Assembly: GCA_945861705.1 (NCBI GenBank)
Contig: CAMAVM010000014.1
Coordinates: 1 to 64,000, forward strand
Reading direction: 5' to 3'
DNA from: Methylomagnum ishizawai
Lineage (GTDB): Bacteria; Pseudomonadota; Gammaproteobacteria; Methylococcales; Methylomonadaceae
DNA length: 64,000 bases
The notes below the pieces were generated by a model, which searched no databases, was not told where the DNA came from, and saw only the letters and a program-made list of their open reading frames with translations. Positions 57,345 to 64,000 of this stretch are shown here, in pieces. Positions within the stretch are counted from its first letter, which is position 1. Each line of letters begins with the position of its first letter. Both the position numbers and the translations under genes were made by a program.

Positions 57345-57515
57345 ATGATGATTGAATGGGGAAGGGTTAATACGCTTTGATTATAATCGAATATTGCGGG
57401 TTGACGTTACTCAGGTAGCATAATGGGTTACTTAATAAGCACTTAGTAGTTTGGTGTGGACGTAAGTAGGCTCAGATTTAGTGTGCTGAGGTAGAGCAAA
57501 CTTTCCAATCAGCCA

Positions 57516-58232
57516 TCATCCCACCCAAGGTAACTCAGGGAAAAACTCTGCCTGCATACGCTTACAATAATCCAACAAGTTTTGCTTGCTCAAAGCATGA
57601 TCTCTCAGCGGCGATGGGAACGGGCAACCCAGCGTATTGACGAGAACACCATAAGCACAGGCATCCAGGCTAGTTGCCTGTTTACCCATAAAATAAGCTT
57701 TGCTGCCGAGAAAATCAGCAAGACTATCAATATCTTCCTTACCGAGTTCAAACATTTCCTCGTGAGTTAAACGCCCTATGCCGTGGCCTTTGATCTGCGA
57801 CTTAATTTTTACGCGATAAGTCGCCGCCGCCAGATCGTGGGCAATCGGCGGCAAACCACCAAAGATCGCCTGTTTATTTGTTTGCCAGTTTTCTTCCGTG
57901 TAATTCCAGCGCGTGACCATGCCTATCCAATACAGATGCTCTTCCAGTAAGCGTTGATACGCCTTGGCAAGGCCTTGTTGTTCTGGGGTAAGTAGTGTCT
58001 TGTCAGTATCACCATACTTTTCTTTTAGATAATTCACAATCAAGCGAGAATCTGAGAGCTTGTTTCCCTCGTCTTCAAGATACGGAAGCTTTCCTCGTGG
58101 TCCTTTGAGCGGTAGTGTTTCGACAATTTCATGGGGCAGCTTATTCATCCGCAAGTAGGTCTCAACCTTGACGCAGAACACACTTAAATTGGGAATGCCC
58201 CAGGTACGGGCAAATTGGTAAAGCTTAATCAT
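57516..58232 (-). CDS. Glutathione S-transferase family protein (Fax/metaxin-like)
   Basis: 238 residues with an N-terminal thioredoxin-like domain (LYQFARTWGIPNLSVFCVKV, PHEIVETLPLKGPRGKLPYL, LSDSRLIVNYLKEKY) and a helical C-terminal domain (KAYFMGKQATSLDACAYGVL, NTLGCPFPSPLRDHAL). The pattern resembles the failed-axon-connections/metaxin branch of the GST superfamily, for which the bacterial role is unclear; glutathione binding is not certain as the typical Ser/Tyr/Cys site is not evident. Confidence 0.85.
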   Translation of the reverse strand: MIKLYQFARTWGIPNLSVFCVKVETYLRMNKLPHEIVETLPLKGPRGKLPYLEDEGNKLSDSRLIVNYLKEKYGDTDKTLLTPEQQGLAKAYQRLLEEHLYWIGMVTRWNYTEENWQTNKQAIFGGLPPIAHDLAAATYRVKIKSQIKGHGIGRLTHEEMFELGKEDIDSLADFLGSKAYFMGKQATSLDACAYGVLVNTLGCPFPSPLRDHALSKQNLLDYCKRMQAEFFPELPWVG

Positions 58233-58698
58233 CTTTTTACTCCGATTTGGTTGTTATCAAAAGGTCACTGCAATTGTGCAAGTAATCTTAAGCTCACCCG
58301 TTGCTTTATACAAGTTTAGACGGGGTTCGTGCTTGGCGGAAACCAAGGCTTGTTGATAAAAAAGTGCAGATTAGCACCAGCTTTGCACTACCTTGTGGCG
58401 CAAGCGTTGTTTTTGGTAAGCAAATTTACCAAATAAACAACGTAAATTATCATTCCCTCTCAATCTTAAAAGCCTTAAAATACTTATATTATCAGTATGT
58501 TAGCTGTAAATTCTGCGCCGTTTAAATTATTGGCATGTTAACTGCTTCAACATTTATAGAGAGCGTCAGGTTTTTATACCCCACGCTTGGTGACAAGCCT
58601 ATTTGAAATAGGTAACCTCGCCGTCATCAATATGTCATTAACCTTGGGTAAGCTAAACCTTAATCAACGATGACTCGTTAGATTTGGAGGATAAACAA
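58233..58698. other. Intergenic region between the GST and hydroxylase genes
   Basis: A 466-bp divergent gap. A 74-codon plus frame at 58301-58525 has no ribosome binding site or recognisable features and is not called. The GGAGG at 58686-58690 serves the gene starting at 58699. I see no RNA gene or repeat. Confidence 0.45.
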
Positions 58699-59802
58699 AT
58701 GTTAAATGAATTAATTGTAAACACACTTTTGCCTTTATCGAACTCGGCATGGTCTACTTCATGGCCTGTTGAGCTGACCGGCGAGCTGGTGGCTTTCATG
58801 CTGATGATCTGCTTTGTCGGCTTGTCTAACTTGGAAGTACGTTTTCCTAAGATAAACCGTCCAACAAAACAAACGCGCCAGTCATATCAAACCAATATCA
58901 GCCTATTTGTTTTTAACAGCATCTTGATGTCGGTGTGTTCGGTTTCAACGCTGTTCATCATTGCCGAACGCTATTCAAGCTATGGGCTGCTTAACTATGT
59001 GACTAACCCTGCATTAAAGGCACTTTTGGCTTTTTTGGCCGTTGACTTGTTGTTGTATGTTTGGCATCAAGCCTGTCATCGGGTGGATGCTTTATGGCTG
59101 TTCCACCGCGTGCATCATAACGATCCTTATTTGAATGTATCGACGGCATTCCGGCTGCATTTTGTGGAGATACTTGTCACTAACATCCTTAAGGCTTTGT
59201 TGATTGTTATTCTGGGCATCGACAAAGTGCTGGTGTTGGCGATTGAAACCCTTGTTACCTTGTGCATCATGTTCCATCACACCAACACCAGCTTTAAATA
59301 CGAACGGTTTTGGGGACGTTTCATGATTGTACCTTTTCTGCACAGGGTGCATCACTCGACTGAGCGGTGCGAACACGACAGCAACTATGGGGCGGTATTT
59401 TCGATCTGGGATAGGCTGTTTGGAACCCTGTCAGAAATCGAACCTAAAGCGATAGGTATAAAAGTCAGCTCACCAATGGATTTATTCAACCTGATAAAAT
59501 TTGGTTTTGGTATAGAAACTCCGGCGGCTCACACTCAGTCCGCAAACTTGAACGTGATGATCGCCGAGGCCGCTTTTTATAAAGCCGAAAAACGCAATTT
59601 TTATCCCGGTTATGAAATGCGCGATTGGCTGGAAGCAAAAAAGGATATTTTGAATGCGGTGTATGGAAATAATCATCGCCGCATCCATTTCGGCTGGGAG
59701 GCAGTGGTTAATTATTGTAAATTCATGTTATCCAATTTTAATCAGGCATTTCGGCAGCAGTCCCAGAAAGATTTTAAGCAAAGCAATCTTCAGTGGCGTT
59801 AA
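58699..59802 (+). CDS. Sterol-desaturase-type fatty acid hydroxylase with C-terminal DUF2934
   Basis: 367 residues. Membrane di-iron oxygenase: several helices in 30-190 and the His clusters HQACH (123-127), HRVHH (136-140), HH (193-194) and HRVHH (215-219) that bind two irons. The family hydroxylates or desaturates sterols, fatty acids or carotenoids; the substrate here is not known. After about residue 285 the chain carries a DUF2934-like segment (NVMIAEAAFYKAEKRNFYPG, EMRDWLEAKKDI), a short module usually found as a separate protein. Start is the ATG at 58699 with GGAGG upstream; TTG 58684 is rejected. No partner gene adjacent. Confidence 0.88.
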   Translation: MLNELIVNTLLPLSNSAWSTSWPVELTGELVAFMLMICFVGLSNLEVRFPKINRPTKQTRQSYQTNISLFVFNSILMSVCSVSTLFIIAERYSSYGLLNYVTNPALKALLAFLAVDLLLYVWHQACHRVDALWLFHRVHHNDPYLNVSTAFRLHFVEILVTNILKALLIVILGIDKVLVLAIETLVTLCIMFHHTNTSFKYERFWGRFMIVPFLHRVHHSTERCEHDSNYGAVFSIWDRLFGTLSEIEPKAIGIKVSSPMDLFNLIKFGFGIETPAAHTQSANLNVMIAEAAFYKAEKRNFYPGYEMRDWLEAKKDILNAVYGNNHRRIHFGWEAVVNYCKFMLSNFNQAFRQQSQKDFKQSNLQWR

Positions 59803-59977
59803 AGCTTATGGACAATAAGCTTATGTTTTGTAATGGAATGATGTGCTATTCGCCTATAAATTCTAATTCTGTATTCGCCAAGGATGGCTTATTTAGAATT
59901 TCCCTTTAGTTTTTAATCGAATAAATCAACGAGAATGTAATAAGATAGCCTTCGTTGTTATTTTAATCGAGCCTGTC

Positions 59978-60316
59978 ATGCGTCGTCTTTTATTGTTATG
60001 CCTTTTTGCACTACCTGCTTACGCGGTGGATGAACAACCACCCACGCTTGATCCCGTACCCGAAGTGCCTGAACCGCCTTTGCCTGTGCAAAGCGGGGAA
60101 GAAATGGAGCCGGACATCACCATTATTCGCAAAGGCAAAAAAACCATCCAAGAATATCGGCAGGGCGGCAAGCTCTACATGGTTAAAATCATCCCTGATG
60201 TAGGCCCGCCCTACTACTTTATTGACTCTGATGGCGACGGCAAAATGGATGTCCGTGGCAATGATATGGATAAAGGTAGCCGAGTCAATATGTGGAAAAT
60301 ACTGGAGTGGGACTGA
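59978..60316 (+). CDS. DUF2782 family secreted protein
   Basis: 112 residues: signal peptide (MRRLLLLCLFALPAYA), a Pro-rich stretch (PPTLDPVPEVPEPPLP), and the DUF2782 domain (ITIIRKGKKTIQEYRQGGKL, YMVKIIPDVGPPYYFIDSDG, with an acidic calcium-like loop DSDGDGKMD). Found in many gammaproteobacteria, often next to polA; function unknown. Here it stands alone. Confidence 0.88.
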   Translation: MRRLLLLCLFALPAYAVDEQPPTLDPVPEVPEPPLPVQSGEEMEPDITIIRKGKKTIQEYRQGGKLYMVKIIPDVGPPYYFIDSDGDGKMDVRGNDMDKGSRVNMWKILEWD

Positions 60317-60554
60317 GTTTGTAGTGATCCTATTTGGCTGGTTTTTGCTTAAGGAATTGCTGATAAATCCATCGTCAAGCTTCCTACCCAATCAGTAAAA
60401 ATGCTACGCAGCATTTCATAATGCAATAGTCAATAGCGGAGAACAGCTAAATTTTGACCGCAATTGCTGAAAGCAGTATGATGCTTTGTGCTAAGAAGTA
60501 AGAAAAAACACAGTCTCACCACATCCATCAACTACTTAACAAAAGGACATCAAC

Positions 60555-60998
60555 ATGGGTATTTTAGACGCAGTTTTAGGTGTAATTAAAAGCCAAGTCG
60601 CCGGCAGTGCCGCTCCAGCAGCAGCCGGTGGTACAGACCATAACCTACTTGAATCGGTTATAGGTATGCTTAGTGATCCCCAATCAGGTGGCTTATCGGG
60701 CTTAGTAGAAAAAATTGCCGCAGGCGGACTAGCTGACCAGGTTGCTTCTTGGGTAGGAAAAGGAGAAAACCTGCCTATTTCCGCAGAACAACTCCAAGCT
60801 GTGCTAGGTTCGTCCTTTGTACAAGGTCTTGCTGAAAAATTTGGCATCAACACCGCTGATGTAGCTGGCAGTTTGACCAGTTTGCTGCCGCAAATCATTG
60901 ATAAATTGACCCCAGATGGCGAAGTTCCTGGCGACAACAAATTACTGGAAGCCGGTTTGGCTGGTCTTACTAGCTTGTTTGCTAATAAATCAGCATAA
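60555..60998 (+). CDS. YidB family protein (DUF937)
   Basis: 147 residues: MGILDAVLGVIKSQVAG start, GGLSGLVEKIAAGGLADQVA and SWVGKGENLPISAEQLQAVL, QGLAEKFGINTADVAGSLTS, all matching YidB/DUF937. A cytosolic helical protein; function unclear, though YidB-type proteins are implicated in DNA-binding or surface-related processes. AAGGA lies 8 bases before the ATG. A strong hairpin follows the gene. Confidence 0.92.
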   Translation: MGILDAVLGVIKSQVAGSAAPAAAGGTDHNLLESVIGMLSDPQSGGLSGLVEKIAAGGLADQVASWVGKGENLPISAEQLQAVLGSSFVQGLAEKFGINTADVAGSLTSLLPQIIDKLTPDGEVPGDNKLLEAGLAGLTSLFANKSA

Positions 60999-61014
60999 GA
61001 AAATCGTCATAATG

Positions 61015-61042
61015 ATAAGGCTTGCAACAATGCAAGCCTTAT
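61015..61042 (+). terminator. Hairpin after the YidB gene
   Basis: AAGGCTTGCA pairs perfectly with TGCAAGCCTT across a four-base loop, extended by two A-T pairs. It begins about 18 bp past the stop codon. The T-tract afterwards is weak. Confidence 0.65.
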
Positions 61043-61100
61043 TGCTCGGATTTATTTATGACCGAGCAATCTATAGCAAACAGTTTTAGAGGACAAATCC

Positions 61101-61337
61101 ATGGACAAACCCAAAGTTGCAGCTAATCACCCTAACGTTAGCGAATTAGCATTAGGAACACATTATTGGTGCGCTTGTGGACACAGCGCAAACGGCAGTT
61201 TTTGTGACGGTTCGCATAAAACCACAGCCTTTACGCCGCTAAAATTTGAAATGACCGAAACCAAAACGGTCGCCATCTGCCAATGCAAACAAACCAAAAA
61301 CCCGCCGTATTGCGATGGCAGTCATAAGGAATTGTGA
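61101..61337 (+). CDS. CDGSH iron-sulfur protein with two CDGSH motifs
   Basis: 78 residues with two copies of the CxC-x(n)-CDGSH site: CACGHSANGSFCDGSH and CQCKQTKNPPYCDGSH. Each binds a 2Fe-2S cluster through three Cys and one His, as in mitoNEET-family proteins; two sites in one short chain define the bacterial tandem type. Electron transfer or cluster transfer is likely. AGAGGA precedes the ATG. Confidence 0.93.
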   Translation: MDKPKVAANHPNVSELALGTHYWCACGHSANGSFCDGSHKTTAFTPLKFEMTETKTVAICQCKQTKNPPYCDGSHKEL

Positions 61338-61356
61338 GTTTGGACTTCGTACTTTA

Positions 61357-61387
61357 ATCTACGGCTAAAAACCGTAGATAATTTTTC
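61357..61387 (+). terminator. Intrinsic terminator after the CDGSH gene
   Basis: ATCTACGG pairs with CCGTAGAT around CTAAAAA and is followed by ATTTTTC. It lies about 20 bp past the stop codon and before the convergent trmB. Confidence 0.75.
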
Positions 61388-61407
61388 ATTATTGGCTGAT
61401 CTCACAC

Positions 61408-62100
61408 TTAGCTGCGTATAAAGATCAAGTCCCAAACACCGTGACCCAAGCGCAGACCGCGTTGCTCAAATTTTGTTAAAGGTCGGTGTGCTGGCCTTTC
61501 GCAATAGGTGTCGGTAAGACTCGTATTAGTAAATCGGTTATCTGCCGACAATACTTCCAGCATTGCTTTGGCGTAATGTTCCCAATCGGTTGCGGCATGG
61601 AAATAGCCGCCGGGCGGCAATTTACTTGCCAATAAGTTTAAAAAGCTGGCTTGCACGATACGGCGTTTATGGTGTTTTCTTTTGTGCCAAGGATCGGGAA
61701 AAAATAAATGGACCGCAGATAAACTGTTATCGGGCAGGTTATTCGTCAATATTTCTATCGCATCGTGGCAATAAACCCTGACGTTTTGCAGACCTTGCTG
61801 TTCCAACTGCATCATCAAATGGCCGACACCAGGGCGGTGTACCTCAATACCGATATAGTCCTTATCGGGATTTGCGGCGGCTAACTTAGCCAGACATTCG
61901 CCATTACCAAAACCGATTTCAACACACAACGGCGCGTGGCGACCAAACACTTGGCGCACATCCAATGCCTTATATGGGGCAAGGCAGTAGTTGTCCCAAT
62001 GATTTTCCAAGGCGAATTCCTGTCCTTGGGTGATGCGACCTTGGCGACGGATAAAGCTGCGGATTTTCCGGGTTGGGGATTGTTCGGACATTAAGTACAT
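61408..62100 (-). CDS. trmB: tRNA (guanine-N7-)-methyltransferase TrmB
   Basis: Makes m7G46 in tRNA. 230 residues. Motifs: RSFIRRQGRITQGQEFALEN, CVEIGFGNGECLAKLAAANP (SAM motif I), YIGIEVHRPGVGHLMM and HLFFPDPWHKRKHHKRRIV (family signature with catalytic Asp). Starts at 62100 or 62091 (MSEQSPTRK); neither has a good ribosome binding site, so I keep the longer one. A GTAGGGT repeat lies directly upstream. Confidence 0.95.
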   Translation of the reverse strand: MYLMSEQSPTRKIRSFIRRQGRITQGQEFALENHWDNYCLAPYKALDVRQVFGRHAPLCVEIGFGNGECLAKLAAANPDKDYIGIEVHRPGVGHLMMQLEQQGLQNVRVYCHDAIEILTNNLPDNSLSAVHLFFPDPWHKRKHHKRRIVQASFLNLLASKLPPGGYFHAATDWEHYAKAMLEVLSADNRFTNTSLTDTYCERPAHRPLTKFEQRGLRLGHGVWDLIFIRS

Positions 62101-62103
62101 AAA

Positions 62104-62213
62104 GTAGGGTGCATTTTATGCACCATGAGATCTTAATTTTGATTGGCGATATTATAATTACTCAATCGGCTATGTCACCTAACCTTAGTTTAGGTGTATA
62201 GAATGCACCCTAC
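62104..62213. repeat. Inverted-repeat element, GTAGGGT family (copy 3)
   Basis: Left arm 62104-62124 begins GTAGGGTGCATTTTATGC; right arm 62193-62213 ends GAATGCACCCTAC. The arms are 21 bp with a few mismatches and enclose 68 bp. Termini and arm length match copies at 11302 and 48832, so only the spacer length varies (38, 1 and 68 bp). It starts four bases before the trmB start codon. Confidence 0.85.
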
Positions 62214-62221
62214 TCGACTAA

Positions 62222-62294
62222 GTTTGTACTCCAACATTCGCTGTTTATCAGGAATCAAAAAACATGTTTTTTGACTCCGTATTTCTTAATTTAA
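62222..62294. repeat. Dispersed repeat (copy 2) beside the thiSG 3' end
   Basis: GTTTGTACTCCAACATTCGC, then GGAATCAAAAAACATG / TTTTTTGACTCC and CGTATTTCTTAATTTA match the unit at 41421-41491. The inner near-palindrome could form a hairpin near the end of the thiSG message. Confidence 0.8.
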
Positions 62295-62343
62295 GGCAAC
62301 TCGTGCGGTGAGGAACGAACCGCATCCACGAAATATTGCGGAC

Positions 62344-63321
62344 TTAAAAAAACAATCCATCAATCGGCGATGAAGCCGAAGCGAAACGCTTACGTGGCAT
62401 ACGCCCAGCCAGGAAAGCTTCCCGCCCCGCTTCTATGCCTTTCTTCATAGCAGAAGCCATAAGAATAGGATTTTTGGCTTCGGCAATGGCGGTGTTCATT
62501 AAAACGCCCGCACAACCTAGCTCCATTGCGATAGCCGCATCGGATGCCGTACCAACGCCAGCATCAACTAATATTGGAACATTAGCATTTTCCACGATGG
62601 TCAGGATGTTGTAGGGATTACGGATGCCTAAGCCGGAGCCAATCGGTGCTGCCAGCGGCATTACTGCAACACAGCCGATGTCTTCCAGCCGTTTGGCGGC
62701 AATGGGGTCGTCGTTGGTGTACACCATGACATCGAAGCCTTCTTTGACCAGCAATTCGGCGGCAACAAAGGTTTGCGCGACATCGGGGAACAGGGTCTTC
62801 TGGTCGGCCAACACTTCCAACTTGACTAGCTTGTGTCCGCCGAGCAGTTCCCGCGCCAAGCGGCAAGTCCTTACCGCATCTTCAGCAGTATAACAACCGG
62901 CAGTGTTGGGTAAAATGGTGTATTTATCCGGTGGAATAACATCCAGCAAATTAGGCTCGCCAGGATTTTGCCCGATATTGCTGCGGCGTATCGCAACGGT
63001 GACAATTTCTGCGCCACTGGCTGCTATAGCTAACCGCGTTTCTTCCATATCTTTGTATTTGCCCGTGCCAACCAATAAGCGTGAACGGTAAGCAATACCT
63101 GCAATGGTAAACGTGTCGTCTTGCCCACCACCAATCGCATGGACAATTTCGAGATGATCGCCATTGTGAAGCAACTGGTTTTGGTACTGATCGAAAGGCA
63201 AGATTTCTTTATTCAATTCAACAGCAATCCGTTTGCCAGCCAACCCCATGTTTTCGATAATATCGGCTACTTTCTTATCGCCAGAAAGCTCGTGGCTTTC
63301 ACCATTGACATAAACGATCAT
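62344..63321 (-). CDS. thiSG: Fused sulfur carrier ThiS and thiazole synthase ThiG
   Basis: 325 residues in one frame. Residues 1-66 are ThiS ([20 protein letters not shown], ending HAIGGG); residues 67-325 are ThiG ([31 protein letters not shown], the Schiff-base Lys167 in [31 protein letters not shown]-type loop, and [20 protein letters not shown]). Thiazole formation needs a thiocarboxylate on the C-terminal Gly of ThiS; in the fusion that Gly is internal (GGGQDD), so processing or another mechanism is needed. It overlaps the upstream aroG-type gene by 4 bp. Confidence 0.94.
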   Translation of the reverse strand: MIVYVNGESHELSGDKKVADIIENMGLAGKRIAVELNKEILPFDQYQNQLLHNGDHLEIVHAIGGGQDDTFTIAGIAYRSRLLVGTGKYKDMEETRLAIAASGAEIVTVAIRRSNIGQNPGEPNLLDVIPPDKYTILPNTAGCYTAEDAVRTCRLARELLGGHKLVKLEVLADQKTLFPDVAQTFVAAELLVKEGFDVMVYTNDDPIAAKRLEDIGCVAVMPLAAPIGSGLGIRNPYNILTIVENANVPILVDAGVGTASDAAIAMELGCAGVLMNTAIAEAKNPILMASAMKKGIEAGREAFLAGRMPRKRFASASSPIDGLFF

Positions 63322-64000
63322 AATTTTGAATTCCGGCGTTTTTGCACAGCTTTAGCCAAGTTTTTTAGGAGTGGCACGGTGTCATCCCAGCTCAAGCAGG
63401 CATCGGTAATGCTTTGTCCATAGGTTAAGGGTTGGTCGTCAATCACCTCTTGCCGACCTGCTTTAAGGTGGCTTTCTATCATCGTACCCATAATCCTGCG
63501 ATCCCCACCGGCTATTTGCCCAGCGACATCTTCGCCGACGATAAGTTGTCTATGACATTGCTTTAAACTGTTAGCATGGCTGAAGTCGATCATAATATTT
63601 GATTTTAGATCGGCTTTTATTAGCCCTTTTGCCACTTGCTCAACACTGACTGCATCATAATTGGGCTGACCATTGCCGCCTCTTAAAATGATATGTACAT
63701 CGTCATTACCCGTTGTGGAAAAAATCGCCGAATGTCCCGCCTTGGTCATCGACAAGAAATGATGCGGACTCATCGCTGCACCTATTGCATCAATAGCGAT
63801 TTTTATGGTGCCGTCGGTGGAATTTTTAAAACCGATTGGGCAAGATACGCCCGAAGCCAGTTCTCGGTGTCCTTGGCTTTCTGTGGTTCTAGCACCAATC
63901 GCGCCCCAGGCAATCAAGTCAGAAATGTACTGCGGCGTGATTAAATCCAGGTATTCCGTCGCGGCCGGCATACCCATATTATTCAAATCCAGCAATAACT
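63318..64000 (-). CDS. 3-deoxy-7-phosphoheptulonate synthase, N-terminus beyond the window
   Basis: C-terminal two thirds of a class I DAHP synthase (AroF/AroG/AroH type), the first enzyme of aromatic amino acid synthesis. The open frame runs through the window edge ([18 protein letters not shown]), so the start lies outside. Signatures: [65 protein letters not shown] and [15 protein letters not shown]. The feedback specificity cannot be read from this part. It overlaps thiSG, an unusual pairing of aromatic and thiamine pathways. Confidence 0.93.
   Translation of the reverse strand, partial: LLLDLNNMGMPAATEYLDLITPQYISDLIAWGAIGARTTESQGHRELASGVSCPIGFKNSTDGTIKIAIDAIGAAMSPHHFLSMTKAGHSAIFSTTGNDDVHIILRGGNGQPNYDAVSVEQVAKGLIKADLKSNIMIDFSHANSLKQCHRQLIVGEDVAGQIAGGDRRIMGTMIESHLKAGRQEVIDDQPLTYGQSITDACLSWDDTVPLLKNLAKAVQKRRNSKL

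Noticed and set aside
58301-58525. 74-codon frame between the GST and hydroxylase genes
   Set aside because: No ribosome binding site and no coding features; likely part of the upstream regulatory DNA.

Overview
The window is about 45% GC bacterial chromosome with dense, mostly single-copy housekeeping genes in gammaproteobacterial order: rsmI / lpoA-yraN-diaA, engB / cytochrome c4 / dsbA, the atpIBEFHAGDC-glmU-glmS block, lexA, lpxB, nadC, pyrF, ampD, mltB, nhaD, pyrE, kup, trmB and thiSG. Products such as the haem-c membrane protein overlapping nadC and a sterol-desaturase-type hydroxylase suggest a methanotroph-like gammaproteobacterium (order Methylococcales). That placement is an inference from gene content, not from a marker-gene search.

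Layout. Positions 1-150 carry, on the minus strand, a promoter and boxA antiterminator like those that open an rRNA operon, so a 16S gene probably begins just beyond the left edge. Next come a DUF475 membrane protein, lexA with a tiny co-transcribed membrane peptide, lpxB, a secreted SUMF1-type protein, RNase P RNA and the rsmI/lpoA/yraN/diaA group. In that group lpoA is broken by one extra copy of an 8-bp tandem repeat. nadC with its neighbours, an AT-rich three-gene islet (11.4-12.4 kb) between palindromic repeats, mltB, pyrF, ampD and nhaD follow. At 18.0-21.3 kb is an unrecognised operon: a membrane coiled-coil protein, an SPFH-like coiled-coil protein, and a cold-shock/excalibur protein interrupted by an amber codon.

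From 21.4 to 27.75 kb lies a decayed Tn7-like transposon. Its right end stops exactly 25 bp past the glmS stop codon, the classical attTn7 position. Both ends carry repeated ~20-bp sites that match each other in inverted orientation. tnsA is frameshifted, tnsB is truncated, and tnsC and the targeting genes are missing. Cargo includes a histidine phosphatase, a NadS/RelE-type toxin-antitoxin pair with a perfect 21-bp operator, a small membrane protein, an ISL3 transposase relic and a lone FecI-like sigma factor. A second, outward-facing transposon end abuts the left end across 5 bp, implying more than one insertion.

The rest (27.8-64 kb) is core: glmS, glmU, the whole F1Fo-ATP synthase operon, a dynamin-like GTPase, pyrE, a Tim44-domain protein, a five-gene heavy-metal RND efflux operon, engB, cytochrome c4, dsbA, a TonB-dependent receptor, kup, a GST, the hydroxylase, several small conserved proteins, trmB, a fused thiS-thiG gene and the start-truncated end of a DAHP synthase gene. 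Several families of short palindromic repeats are scattered between genes.
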